DNA from: Sophora flavescens
Taxonomy: Eukaryota > Streptophyta > Magnoliopsida > Fabales > Fabaceae
Reading direction: 5' to 3'
DNA length: 64,000 nt
Assembly (NCBI GenBank): GCA_030762895.1
Contig: CM061070.1
Coordinates: forward strand, 99,404,759 to 99,468,758
Each line of letters starts with the position of its first letter. Positions within the stretch are counted from its first letter, which is position 1. Positions 11,904 to 24,422 of this stretch are shown in pieces. A model generated the notes under the pieces. It saw nothing but the letters and a program-made list of their open reading frames with translations. It was not told the DNA's origin and did not search any database. Both the position numbers and the translations under genes were made by a program.

Positions 11904-13626
11904 AATTAAGTGGAGAAAACTTACATTGGTTTCATCGGTTAACCGATGTCAAAAGTTAAAATAAAATTAGCGCCTCCTTTCTGCGTCAGTTTCCACATTG
12001 GTTCATAGAGGGATCGATGTAAAAAGTGTAAAAAAAACCTTCTTCACACTCGTTGCATTCTCTCTCACTTGTATTTCTTCTCTTTTCTCTACTTCTGCAA
12101 TAACCCTAACTTCTACTCTTCCTATTGTTGAAAACCATTTGCAGCAAAGGTTTCTTTTAAAGGTGGTGGTAGTTGAGAGAGAGAGAACCAACCCTCTTCG
12201 TGCTCTTCCTGGTGAGCGTTAGCCACCGTGTCGGGATCTGACGAACAACACCGCGATTGGCCGGATCGACGGCGGCGTCGCTCCAATCTCGTTCGCCGCG
12301 ATTTTCTTCGACTTCGCCTCCGCTGTAGCCTCCTCCTCCTCCTCCGCTTCCGCCTCCGCCATTGTTGCCGTTATTCAGGTTAGCTTCCTTCGTAAATCCC
12401 TGATGTATGAGTTCTGATTATTTTTTAAATCCCTAAATTCACCCCATACAGTTTGGAGTGGATCAATTTCTCATTAGAGCCCGCTTCTTGTTTTGTTGTC
12501 TCCGTTTGAAAGTCACTGATTTATCAAACTTTTGTGCTTGAACTTCTGTGCTGTATGCAGATGTCATGTGATATTGTATGAGCATATGAAAACAGCTATG
12601 TCTAAGGAGTTTTAACCATGAGAATTGGCATCAAAATTCATTTTGTAAAGATCTCTACAGTCTACAATTCTTTATCTGCACCGGATGAACAGGAGAATCT
12701 AACTGCTGAGAATTCATCAGAAAAGCCTAAAGAGAAACAAATTTTTATGATTTTTAAAATGCAACCTCGTATTTACTTTCTGGCCCTGTGGGCTCATGTC
12801 ATGTGCATAATTTGGATCTTTTATTGTAATTGTAATTGTAATTGCTTTGGCTTTTGTTAATTGTTATTATATGTTTGCTTTTTGCAGCTGAAAATGGAGT
12901 TGTCATTGCAACCGAGAAGAAACTGCCATCTATGTCATGAATTTATAGTTTCCCTATCCAAGTTCAAACCCAAATTGGTTCTGCTATCTTTTTCATTATG
13001 CTTTTGTGCCCCCTCCCATCCCCAAGAAATGATCAGGTATCCTTTTCTAATTTTCTTATTGTTGGGTTGCCTACTGATGAATTAGAAATAGGTAGTTGAG
13101 TGACAATTTGTAAATGGAGTTATTTGTTTCCAATTGTGTTCTGCTCATTATTTTTGCTTAACATTGGTTACTCTTGAATAGTGTTATTGTAGTTAGCTAA
13201 TCAAAGTCATGCTCTTTTTATCTTGCTTTATTTGATTTGTCTGTGGAACATGTCTCTTCTTTTCTGTGACTTTAGCAAGGTTTGTCAAGCCTAACTCTCG
13301 GCAAAAACTACTACTAGACTGATTAATTGTATTTTACCATCTAAAATGTTGTTTAAGTGCAGTGATGTATAATGGTGGTGACTAATATATGCAAAATAGT
13401 AAATATTTACTTATTTCTTATGCATCTTGTCATTTATATTGGTCCTCAGATTGTTTAATCTTATGCTGCTCTCATATGATGTCATCATAACTTTTATCCA
13501 AATAGGGATCCCATCATTCAAAGAAAATCTCATTGGGACAACTAGAGGTTGCTGTCGCCAGTTTGGCAGAGTGTATAATGCTAGGTGCTGGGTGTTGCAA
13601 TAATTTTTTTACTGTTTCTTTTTTAG

Positions 13627-13778
13627 GGAGTTTTGAGTTCAGGAATTGCTTACTATGTTCAAGGGCTGGTGATGAATATAAGAGGGCCCGTATTTGCTAC
13701 AGCCTTTAATCCTCTTTGCATGATTATTGTTGTTGCATTGGGCTATCTCATTTTTGGAGAACAACTATATCTTGGAAG
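13627..13778 (+). pseudogene. Captured exon of a WAT1-related (EamA/MtN21-type) transporter
   Basis: One exon, with a TTTTTTAG acceptor before it and GTATAT after it, encodes GVLSSGIAYYVQGLVMN, GPVFATAFNPLCMIIVVALG and YLIFGEQLYLGR. This is the signature of the second EamA domain of plant WAT1-related transporters, covering two membrane helices. I found no convincing neighbouring exon of the same gene, so this is a fragment. Flanking CACTA subterminal repeats suggest transposon capture. Confidence 0.75.
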
Positions 13779-14728
13779 GTATATATATTTTTTGTTCAAA
13801 TAAAAATATAACAAATAATGATGGATCCAATAATAACTAGATAATATATGTCTTGTTAACCAAAATAAGATATGATATAACGCTAATTATACCATCATTG
13901 AACTTTCTTGTAACTTTAAAGGGAGGCATTCAGAAAAATGAATTATGAAACTATGGATACTACTGGACTATTCAAGAGTAACCATGTTAAGCAAAATAAG
14001 ATATGATATTTCCATATGATTGCTGAATGAATTTCAATGAATTTCAATGGAATGAATTTCAATAGAATGAATGAATTTCCTTTTCTGGGTCAATAGAATG
14101 AATTTCAATGAACTCATGGACTTATATTTTCTCTACAATATTGCTGTGGTGATTTCATGTCATTTTTTTGAACGATGGTATCAGCCTACCAACCTAGCGG
14201 GATATATTATTGGTACTAACTCTGCACCTTTCTTCCATTAAATCAGGCCTGCACATTGGCTATGTTTTGTTCAGCTGCTGTGGCTGCTCGGAGCAAATTC
14301 ATTAACATTGAGAAAATCAAGAACTCCAAGTCCTGTGGCACTTCTGCAATCGACTTCAGATACTTGTATGGTCTTATCTCGAGAATGCAAAACAAGTTCA
14401 CAACAGAATGGAGCTCAGCCTTGCTTACCTAGAGAATACAAACAAGAATCAATGTTCCATACCGTGGGTCTGATACTAATTTTCGTTTTTGTTATCTATA
14501 ACAAGTTAGAGTATGAGTTTAGGGTAGTTTAGAGATGTACTTGCTATTTAACTTGAATTTGTGTCTAGAAATGATATTGTAAATTGAAGTTTGTATTTGA
14601 CAATGAATTGATGTTATGGGAAATATGTTTAAGTTTATATTCTGTGTTCATTTTGATGTTTATTTTGTTGAATATGTTGTCAAATTGATATATAACAAAC
14701 CCAATTTTTTTTTTAATAAAAAGAAGAC

Positions 14729-15056
14729 TTTTTGCATCGGTTCTGGGAGCAATTGAAGTTAAAAGTGTCACTTTTAACATCTGTTCTGAAGGCAACTGAT
14801 GTTAAAAGTGTACATTTAACACCATTTCAGACAATAATCGATATTAAATGTGCCCTTTTTACTTCAAATTGGACGTTCCAAGTGCATGTTTAACATCGGT
14901 TTTCTTTGGAACCGATGTTAAAATGACACTTTTAACATAAGTTTTCCAATTGATGTTAAAAGTCATACTTTCAACATCTCCTGTTTCAATATCGCCTACT
15001 CAAGTGATGTTAAAAGTCATTTTTAACCGATATTAAATATCTTATCTGCACTAGCG
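14729..15056. repeat. CACTA subterminal repeats and right terminus
   Basis: Repeated words of the form GCATCGGTTCTGG, AACTGATGTTAAAAGTG and AACCGATGTTAAAA in both orientations lead to TCTGCACTAGCG at 15045-15056. Confidence 0.7.
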
Positions 15057-17593
15057 GTGACCTGAAGGGATGAACTTTTTGTTAATCTTACAATTTTCGT
15101 GGATCTCGCTGAAAGGAGAAGAAGGGTAACTCTCCTTCTCCCTTCCTTTCTTTTTTAGTCATTTTTATCGACTCCTTACTTCTCCTGTCAACCTTGTGAT
15201 ACCAAACATACCTTAGAGAGTAGGTGGTGCAGGGGAGACCCCAAAAAGCCAATAAAATTATTATATCGGCAACCTTTCAACCCAACCATATCCATTCATT
15301 CAAACCTCAAAGTTTACCTTGGCCCCCTCCTATTATCCTGCTGTGAAGATTACAGCAGCTGAATTATTGCAAGTGTAGTGATGCAGATGATGCCACCTAA
15401 TAGCATGAAAATGGAAAGTTGCATCATAAAGCAACACTGAAAAGATGAGTGTTTAACATTAGCATGGCATAACAATATTCAACTTGAGAAGAAGGTACAT
15501 ATGTCATTGCAATTATTTACTATGTCTCTATTGTTAGTAATATCAGATAAATCGAACACTCGATAAATTATTTCATTTTTAAGTTTTCTACTATCTCAAG
15601 AATGAAACAAACATCCTTCTGATCAGTTCTAACCATTCACCAGACTGATGGTGCAGACAGCAGAGCAACTAACAAAGAGCATCATGATGCTATGTACTAT
15701 AGGGTTAGCCAATTGATGGTAAGAAGGGCTGTGAATGGATGCAAAGATCACAATGATGGTGATGATGAAATAGGACAGTGACCTTTAAGGTACATTAAGG
15801 TTGGAATGGGGTATGTGATCTGTGCATGATTGGGGTGGCAATGAGTATTGCACCAGTTTTGGGGTGTGGGAGTTGGTTATGGACAAGAGAGAGCAGGGTT
15901 ATGCCAGCTGAGTTTGTGTGCATGGAAATAGCATGGCACGCTGTGTACCATACTGAAGCCAATGCTTTGGACTTTCTCACAGTCATACAGCTTTCCAATG
16001 TTTTGGTCTCACACCTTGTGATGGCTCGGAAATATTAGGCAAAGAATAATAAGCAAGTGCTAAAGTCCAAACGCCCAAAGCATGGGTTTGGAACTTATAC
16101 AAACACAAGGGAATCATGAGCTCAAAACTGAGGTGGTCTTGTACTTGGTTCTGTTCCCTTTTTTTGTCCCCATTAATTTACCACTTCCTTTCTTTGAGTT
16201 TTTTTTTTCCTTTGTTGATGTACTACTAGTCCAATCACTTTCTTGTTCTCCCCCCTCACCCAACCCTTTTTTCCCCTTGTGGGGAACTATGGAGCAGGAT
16301 TTGAATAGTTACATTACATAAATAAAAGTACTCCCGGCCCCCTTTGATGGCTTGTCCTTTTTTCCAAAAGCAAGTTTTCAAAAAATAGTCACCAAACTTT
16401 CCAACTTTTGTGTTCTTCATAAACTTTGTCAAAGTGGTTATAAGGTAGAAGTTTGTTTTTGGGTCAAATATGCTAATAGTTTGTAACTAATTGTATTTGT
16501 GTGCTGTAGTTCTCAATGATCCTGACAATAATATTTTCAATAGGTTCTTTCTATGGCCTTTGATAATTTGAAACTATGTAAAATAATTTGTCAAAAGATA
16601 AGGCATATGGTGATAGTGCACCATGCAATAATTCTGTAAAATGCACATTAAAAATCCTAAAAGCTATGTTATGAGCAGTTGTACATTTTATTTTATTTTA
16701 TTTTTTTGATTCTCAAGCAGTTCTACATTTTGATAACAAGAGCAGTCGATCAAACTTTTAATCAACTTCAATAGTTTTTTATTAGTTTATTTTGAGTTCC
16801 AAATAATTCATAATTAAACTTTTAACATGTGCAAGCTAATCAAGAGTTTCTTCACTTCGTAAATTTGATTTCGACAAGGAAAAAAAATTAAATAAGATGA
16901 ATTTTAAACGCTTCTTAATATTTGATTATCCAGATTTAAACTTTTAAAGGAGTGACGAAACAATTAAAATGAGACCGTGAAGTATTAGGATGGGCCCTGG
17001 GCAATTTGTAATAAGGTGAGGCCCAAAATGAAGTAGCAAGTTTCTGTTGGAATGTCAGCGTGGTGATAGGCTACACCTACATGGGCTTGGACAGCGTGGT
17101 GATGTGTACTGTATTTATTTAGCATTTAATAAAACGAAAATGAGCATATATTGTAATCTAATTTTAAAAACTAAATAAGAGATTATTAAAATGTGAATTT
17201 TATAATAAGAGTAGTTCAGCTAACAAAAACAATTCATATAATAATTCTAGATATTTAATAACTTACGAAAAGGGTGGTTGGATTATAATTTTATACACAT
17301 TGAGGCCTGCAGTGGTTGAAATCTGTCAAACAATAAACAAATCGATGGAAAAGATGCTGACTAAGACTATGAGAGATGATGAGATTGTCCATTTGGATAA
17401 CAGAAACACTATAGTCTAAGCTAAGACACGTAACAAAGACTTCAATCCATCTTAGAAACAAACAATAATTCGAATAGCCTATTTGATTTCTTGTGTTCCT
17501 GTTATTATAATCACCATTCCTAGTTCCCTTGCTTTGTTGCTCTGCTTCAACTATAGAACTTTCCCTTTGAGATTTTGATTTACTCCTTTCTCC
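15057..17593. other. Intergenic DNA before the aminotransferase gene
   Basis: Short frames, such as one at 15826-16038 coding about 70 aa, have no recognisable domain, and the opposite strand is open as well. I do not call them genes. 17430-17590 is the likely leader and promoter of the next gene. Confidence 0.35.
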
Positions 17594-19943
17594 ATGGGGA
17601 ACCCCACCGAGTCCACAACATCCTCTCAGAAGTCCCCAGGTTAGTTGGAGTTCTGGGTTGCTCTCAGTTTATGTGATCCTATAGAAATATTAAAACTTGA
17701 TCGGTGCCTTCAGTTGAATGAACATGTAATCTTTTTTATTTGTTTGACTGAACTGTTATTTTTCTTGGTGTGTTCCAGAGGTTGGAAATGATAGTGATTT
17801 TAAAGTTCATGTGTTCTCTTCATCATCTGAGGTGAGATTCATGAACCTCACTTTTTGTATCATCTTGATTTCTTTAAGTAACTGCACTTAGTTCAAAGTT
17901 AATCGATACAATATTATGAAATATAAATTGTTCATTCATAATCTGTGTGTGAATACAACCAAAGTGTATAATTCTACAATTGGCATTGATGAATTAGAGG
18001 GGAAAAGGAGGAGGGGGACACATAAAGGTTTTACTGAGTTTTGCTTTTCAAATCATGAGGATTTTCATTAAAATTGAAGATGCTTTGGATGGTTGAGATT
18101 TGAAAGAAAGATTAAACTATCAATACTTGACAGCAATTCCATTTTCTGCCATTATTTAGTCAATAAGTATTACTACTCATATGGTTAGTTGATGATTATT
18201 TGAGATGGTCAGTGATTAGTTAAATAGATATGTGATTAGCCAATATAAGTCATGTATTAGGCTTGTACCTGTGAATTTTATTTGTCTTCTTTCTACAATT
18301 CTTCTAGACAATAAAGTTCTGCATTCTCCATTCAGCTTTTCCATTTTCATTGATATTGCATTGTTCAGTTGCTTGAAAAGCTTCATCAAAGATGGAGTTC
18401 AGTGGAGAAACAACCATATCCAGCTATGTATTCAAGTATATATGGAGGTATCATACTTGATCCAGCAATGATGGTAATCCCCATCGATGATCACATGGTA
18501 CATCGAGGGCATGGTGTGTTTGACACGGCTATTATTTTAGATGGGTAATGCTAACTTTTGGTTTCATATTGTATACAACTCAATAGTTTGATAACTTTGA
18601 ATATTCAGATTTTATGCATTTGAAACATATTTTTCTCTCACTTTAGTGTCTGTATTGTTTGTCCTCACCAGATACCTCTATGAGTTGGATGTTCACCTTG
18701 ATCGCTTCCTCAGATCAGCCTCCAAAGCAAAGATATCCTCTCCCTTTTCCCGGTCAACTCTTCGCAACATTTTAATACAGCTAACTGCAGTATCAAAATG
18801 CAAGAAAGGTACTTTAAGATATTGGCTGAGTGCAGGTCCTGGGGATTTCTTGCTGTCATCAGCAGGATGTCCAACATCTGCATTCTATGCAGTAGTCATT
18901 GACCAAGATTTTTCACAGTGCAAAGAAGGGGTTAAAGTGATTACTTCCAAAGTACCAATGAAAGCACCTCTATTTGCAACAATGAAAAATGTGAATTATC
19001 TTCCAAATGTCCTTTCAATAATGGAAGCTGAAGAGAAAGGAGCATTTGCTTCTATATGGGTTGATGAGGCAGGTTATATTGCTGAAGGTCCAAATGTCAA
19101 TGTTGCTTTCATAACTCAAGAAAAGGAACTTGTCATGCCTTTGTTTGATAATATCCTATATGGCTGCACCGCGAAAAGGCTTCTTGAAGTGGCACCCAAG
19201 TTGGTAGATCAAGGGCTTTTGAAAGGGGTGACAACTAAAAAGCTGACTCTGGAGGAAGGTAAAGGTGCTTCTGAAATGATGTATGTAGGAAGCACACTTC
19301 CTGTGTTGCCTATCATCATGTGGGATGATCAACCGATTGGCATTGGTAAGTTAGTGTAACAATATGTCCTTGTGTGGTATAAAGCCTTTAACCTTTTCAT
19401 CACATTATTGATGCACATGAACTTCTATTCTTGCATGTTGTATTATACATGGTTTTGACATAATTCATGCTAGAGTCTAACGAATGATATCCTGGTTATA
19501 AGTAATAATCAACAAGGGTGTTAGACAGACAACCGCCTATTGGTTTAAATTGCAAGGAGCTTGGTTCTCCTTAAGCAAGGTCTTGGGTTCGGAGTTTTGT
19601 GTAGAGTAAAAATAGGTGCTAGGAGAGCTTTACCCCCTTATATGAGTCTTCTCGGCTCGATTCAGATTAGTCAGAATCCAATGTGATTTTCGGATAGCAA
19701 GGATCTGTGACAAAAAAAAAACGACAAGGGTGTTAGACTGATCATCCAGTAAAAATGGCAAAAAGTTCTTATATATAGAATCTGTTTGAGTCTCTCTCTT
19801 TCCCACTTTGTCCTTTTTATTTATTCAATTATCTACTTTTGACAGGAAGGGTTGGTGAGTTAACAATGTTACTTTCGGATTTGCTATGGGATGATATGGT
19901 AGCTGGCCCTGACACACAGAGAATTCCTGTTACTTATGTTTAG
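17594..19943 (+). CDS. Class-IV aminotransferase, D-amino-acid aminotransferase-like
   Basis: Five exons (17594-17639, 17779-17831, 18369-18544, 18672-19345, 19846-19943) with GT-AG introns in phase give 348 aa. Motifs of the PLP fold-type IV family (D-amino-acid and branched-chain aminotransferases, aminodeoxychorismate lyase) are in order: DDHMVHRGHGVFDTA, YLYELDVHLDRFLRSASKAK, LRYWLSAGPGDFLL, then ATMKNVNYLPN with the likely PLP-binding Lys near residue 197, IAEGPNVN with a conserved Glu near 230, and GCTAKRLLE. The end, VGELTMLLSDLLW, and the short N-terminal VHVFSSSSELLEKL fit the Arabidopsis At3g05190/At5g27410 type better than the chloroplast DAT1/ADCL type; this is from memory. No clear transit peptide is seen. 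The true substrate cannot be decided from sequence. The last intron carries a SINE. Confidence 0.88.
19527..19723 (+). mobile_element. SINE in the last intron of the aminotransferase gene
   Basis: A 197-bp insert ending in an A-run is flanked by ACAAGGGTGTTAGAC at 19512-19526 and 19724-19738, a perfect 15-bp target duplication. GGGTTCGGAG near 19590 resembles a pol III B box. Orientation is the same as the gene. Confidence 0.75.
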
Positions 19944-21365
19944 TGAAGCTACAAAGTTGTCAAAATAAAGGCTGGGAATTGCTTCTCATTTCAATCTGTT
20001 GTGTTCCTCAGAGTTCTTGTTGCATAGATTTACCAAGAGGTTTCTCTTTATATTTGCTTTATGTGTTTCCAATGTGAACAAGTCCTAAGGTGAAGCTGCA
20101 GAAGTTTCCTGCTACACAATTTATATAGCAAATAAATAGTCATCGAACTGTTTCACCTTGTTGCAATCAAGACTCTGCACTGCATAGTGCAGACTTATCA
20201 GAAATACTTGGCTTTGATTTTCAAGTAATTTTCCATGCCCATCAGTTGTATACATACACTTATTTTCTGATTAGTTATCTATCTGCAACAGCAATGATTG
20301 ACCCAAGTTATTATAAGGCGCCTTCTAGATAAGAATCAAATGTAAAATATATGAAAAGAACCAATCTTGTAATAACAAGTTTTAATTAAACAAGGATTAG
20401 ATGAAGATTTGTTCAAGCTTCAAAGATATATGTCAGAAATCAGAGCAGTGACAGCACACACACCAACACCTACAGCACAAAATTTCTTTTTGATGAAAAC
20501 TGATACACAACATATAAGGGTGTGGGTTTTGTGTGTATTCAAGACGAGAAATCTCAGATATCCAAAACCTTTAGACTGTCTTTGTAATGTAATAAAATGG
20601 GAAATGATTTAATTCGTGAATCAAATTTTGTATTAGAATTGTCAAAAAATAATAGTGATTTGATTTCTGAAGTCTCAGAGACTTCATTCCTTTTGTTTTA
20701 GAAATTCCATCAAATTTAATAGGATTTGATTTGAGATATTTACCCTTAGTAACCTTTAACTACCTCTCATAAGCGTAAAAATGTAAAATAACAAAATAAA
20801 ATCAATTTTCATTTTAGAGTTCCAAACACAATTTGATTTCTATAGTGTGACAAAGATATATTTTGAACATAAAAGCCCCTCCTGCAGGATGAATAATTAA
20901 GAGGGAGAAAAATGGAATTAAACATTTGAAATTTTATCAAATAAAAAATTGTTGACGAGCTGCAGAATGGGCTCACTAAATTTAAAAACTTCCCATGTGG
21001 GGGACTTCTGCTAGATTAATTTGTGAGAAGACTGTGACTTGTTTTATGCATGTATAACACGAGGAGAATCTAATCTGATCTTCACATGCAAATGCTTTAA
21101 GCTGACAAAACAAGGAGTAGCTTACCTTGGTACGAGGTAGCTATAAAAAATTGTGAGACCAATTGCATGGTACTGTTAAAACAAACATAAATTTTGATTA
21201 ATAAGTTAGTCACAAAGTAAAACAAGTACCTGATGAATGTCTTTAATAACTCAAACAGTTCTGTGTGGTTGATCTTGTGTTGCTCTATAATTCCTCACCA
21301 TCCTTTCCCTACTTTATTGCTCCTAATATGTTATACTTTTTTGTTATCTTACTAGCAATAATTGG
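19944..21365. other. 3' UTR of the aminotransferase gene and intergenic DNA
   Basis: The 3' UTR probably runs to about 20250. The rest is AT-rich with no gene seen. Confidence 0.4.
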
Positions 21366-22150
21366 AGAACTACGATGTGGCCAACATGGCCTCTCAGAAG
21401 TTACCAGCAAGTTAAATTCGTGGATTGTGAATTTATAATTAAAATGCTTAACTTGATTGGTGCTTGAAATACCTGATTCTGTTCTTACATAAAGAATTAT
21501 CTGCTTCCTGGTATATAATTGACAAGCTAATATTTTGATTCTGTATAGAACTGAGTAACCTGACTTATATGTAACAGTGTTATTAAGACCATCAAGTATA
21601 TGCAGGAACATTCTTCTATTCACATATCAAGTCAATCAGGCCTGCCTTTCTCTTGAAAGAACACATAGTACACCCAACTCTTCCAAGAGCTTGGTTATCC
21701 TGCATAATTTAGCTGCTTATAGAGATGCCAGGCACATTGTTACAGCAGTCAAAGTAAACCGTGCTTTAAGTCTTCACCAAACACAGTCTAAAATGTAACC
21801 TCTTGGGAAATAAGTTGATTGTTGAGTCTCTCCCTTTTTCCATTTCTCCCTTTATTTATTAGTTATATATTTTTGACAGGAATGGTTGGAAAATTTAGCA
21901 TTGTTACTTTTACATTTGCTTTGGAAACTATGGTGGCCAGCCCTGAGAGAATACATACTCCTTACTTCTACTGAATCACAAAGCCATAAAATCAAAATCA
22001 AGGTGCTGCTTTTCATCTTATTTCACCTATCCTTTTCTTCATTGTTATTCTTGGTACATCAAGTTGGTTAAGGGTTTGTGTCTGCCTTTAAGTATGTTCA
22101 AAAAAACTATGTCTTGAAGAGATGAAGCAGAAGTTTTTCTTCTACTCAGA
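21366..22150 (+). pseudogene. Truncated, decayed duplicate of the aminotransferase gene
   Basis: Pieces resemble the gene 2-3 kb upstream in the same order. 21366-21416 matches its exon 1 (shared CCTCTCAGAAGT and a following donor-like stretch). 21800-21885 matches the end of its last intron, including TTTTGACAGGAA. 21886-21975 matches exon 5 (GTTACTTT, ATGGTGGCCAGCCCTGA) with frame-breaking changes. 22020-22140 resembles its 3' UTR. Exons 2-4, including the catalytic part, are missing. A tandem duplication followed by internal deletion explains it best. It is not functional. Confidence 0.65.
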
Positions 22151-24413
22151 ATTGATTGGACATAATGTATGTTAGCTTGAAAGAGTCATTGAACTACTTT
22201 GTTTTGTTTCAAGTGACTTACTGCAGACCTGCCATGACTACCTGAGCTTAATTCATGAAAAACTGAATCAAGGACTGTTTTATTATACTAAAATATAGAA
22301 CTTGTTAATTCAAAACTTAGTGTTGAGAGTTGTGAGACGGTCATGGCTTCTAGCTCAAAGTGTCTGCTTCATAGAACATATCATAAATGATAAATCTATC
22401 ATAAATTGAATTTTAATTGAATAATTACTCAGGTTCAATCAGTGCTCATTTTTTTGCTTGTGATGATCATTCACAAGCTTATCTATTTAATAATGATGCA
22501 GTATCACAAATCAAACCTATTAAATATATGTTCATATAATATATGGATAACAGTACAGAGAGATCTTTCCCAAAATGAATATCAACATAACTTGAAATTT
22601 CATTGAAGAACAAATATTCAGGTAAAATACACAAATTATTCATACCTTTGACATAAAAACAACCATGTGCGGAACAACTCTGAATTCTCGTAAATTTCAA
22701 TGATATATAATTTATATCATTTTATCTTATTTTATGAAATATGCAGAAAAAAGCTATGATAATATTCTTTATAAACTAAAGAACATTTTCTTGTTGCAGG
22801 ACAACTCCCAGCTCTCTTCTACATCCTTTATCGTAGATATCAATATTCCCAAAGCCGACCATTCTGATAGTTGAAGTCTTCACGACACCATTTGCCTTAT
22901 CATTTTTTTGCCAAGCAAATACAGCCTCCATATCTTCCTCGGATGATGATGAAGAAACATGATAATCAAGACCAAGCTGCTGCACTGTCCCTTCAACACA
23001 GAGAGAAATGGAGAAAATAAAGCATAAGGAGAGCTGTGCAGTCTGTTAAGTTTCTATTTTGGCAGCGGATTTATGCTTTTCAGGGCATAGAATTAGGTGT
23101 GGCTATTCTCACTCTAAATTTCTAGTCACACTTTTTAACAACCAATTATAACCATCAACACATTTGTTATGTGTTGTTCTCCTTATCTTATATCTCAATA
23201 CGAATTAAATATATTTTCAATGTGGAATATTTACATGTATCTATGTGATTCATTATCTTTTAACTATTATGATAAATATTTTAAAAATCACACATAATAT
23301 AATACATAGTTAATTGATTAATTGATAGTATAAAATTACAATACATCAAAATTAATATCATAATTTCATACAAGAATTACTTGGCCCAATGTTGTTCACA
23401 CCATCCAAGACGCATCTTTCTTGCTCATTTATTTATCTGTCTTGCTGGGGCCATATGATCTTTAGTCGTTCAGTTGGCATCTCTCTGTGAGTACGTGACA
23501 TGTCATATACTCTTCTTTTATTCTTTATTTCTCTTAGTAGAATTGCATTTGCCAGCTATTTGCTGCAAGAGTCAAGACCTTTTCAAACAAAGATAAGTCG
23601 CTGTATTACGTGTGTATTTGGTTTTATTTCGGAAGATTTTAGAAGGATTTTTTATATGTCAAATATGATTCTGATAAAAAAAGATGTTTGGTTACATGTT
23701 TGAGAAAATAATTTTACATCCAAAATTGATTCTACCATAACAGCTTGTAGTAGCTTTTGCTTGTAGATTGAAAGCTTACACTATATTTTATATCAAACCT
23801 TTTTTCAAAGTAAAAAATCCAAACAAAATTCAATTTACTTCAAACTCAATTGTATTGAAATCAATTATATAAAATCAATTTCATCCAAAACCACGTTTGT
23901 CAAACGCTCATCCAAACATGCATTATATTGAGTCAGCTCAGTTTTTTTTTACAGGTCGAGTCAGCTCAGTTGGTTAGACTATAAGATATGAATTTTAAGT
24001 GTGTCTCAACTCTCACAATACACTTTATTCTTTTTCTCATTCTCTTTTCCCTTCGAGTTGTGTTATTTGAACACAAAATTTAGACATTGTATGTGATACC
24101 GTGTGTTTATTTTTCTATCTCTCATTTACTTTTATCATCTTTATATACACGCATTTCAAAAATACCATCAAAAAAACAAAATGAACCTCATATGATATCC
24201 CCAATATATGTTCAACAATATATAAGACCAATAGTTTCCTTTTGGACAAAAAAGAATAAGAGAAGAGAAGGCATCAATTTTGAGTTTGGCCATTTTATTA
24301 CATGGCATATGGGTGGGGTCTATCATCCCTGCCAATAGCTGTCAGCATTAATCAAGTTGAAAATACTTTCTCAGTTCTTTGAAAATTTATTGTGATTTTA
24401 TTTTGATACTTGT
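22151..24413. other. Intergenic DNA, mostly unexplained
   Basis: No recognised gene. 23611-23921 starts TGTGTATTTGG and ends CCAAACATGCA, weak inverted repeats that may mark a MITE. 23932-23968 contains a direct repeat of GAGTCAGCTCAGT around a T-run, followed by a tRNA-like CTCAGTTGGTTAGA that may be a SINE remnant. Confidence 0.3.
22776..22985 (-). CDS. Unrecognised short ORF, possibly an exon fragment
   Basis: About 69 aa, containing SSSSSEEDMEAVFAWQKND and TIRMVGFGNIDIYDKG. The composition looks more like real coding sequence (acidic and charged, few rare residues) than the surrounding AT-rich DNA. I do not recognise the family and see no partner exons. It may be a captured or relic exon. 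Confidence 0.2.
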   Translation of the reverse strand: MQQLGLDYHVSSSSSEEDMEAVFAWQKNDKANGVVKTSTIRMVGFGNIDIYDKGCRRELGVVLQQENVL

Positions 24414-24422
24414 CTTAAAATA

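Larger units (their letters stand above)
11904..15056. mobile_element. Non-autonomous CACTA-like element carrying captured gene pieces
   Basis: The right end is clear: subterminal repeats (14729-15040) followed by TCTGCACTAGCG at 15045-15056, one base off the terminus at 1969-1980. The left side has related motifs (TTTCATCGGTTAACCGATG near 11930; a second near 12000) and a degraded terminus guessed at about 11904 (AAGTGGAGAAAAC). The interior has no transposase. It contains a GC-rich exon-like block (12225-12380, ending in a donor-like CAGGTTAG) and a WAT1-type exon (13627-13778). The left border is uncertain by tens of bases. Confidence 0.55.

Noticed and set aside
15664..15700. GCATCATGATGCT resembling part of miR172
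   Set aside because: It is a short palindrome and does not match miR172 or its star strand over full length.
15795..16321. Short frames at 15.8-16.3 kb on both strands
   Set aside because: No domain or splice pattern, and both strands are open in the same place. A miRNA precursor was considered, but no known mature sequence was seen.
23956..24010. Possible tRNA gene (CTCAGTTGGTTAGA)
   Set aside because: Only an A-box-like word; no acceptor stem or clear B box. At most a SINE relic.
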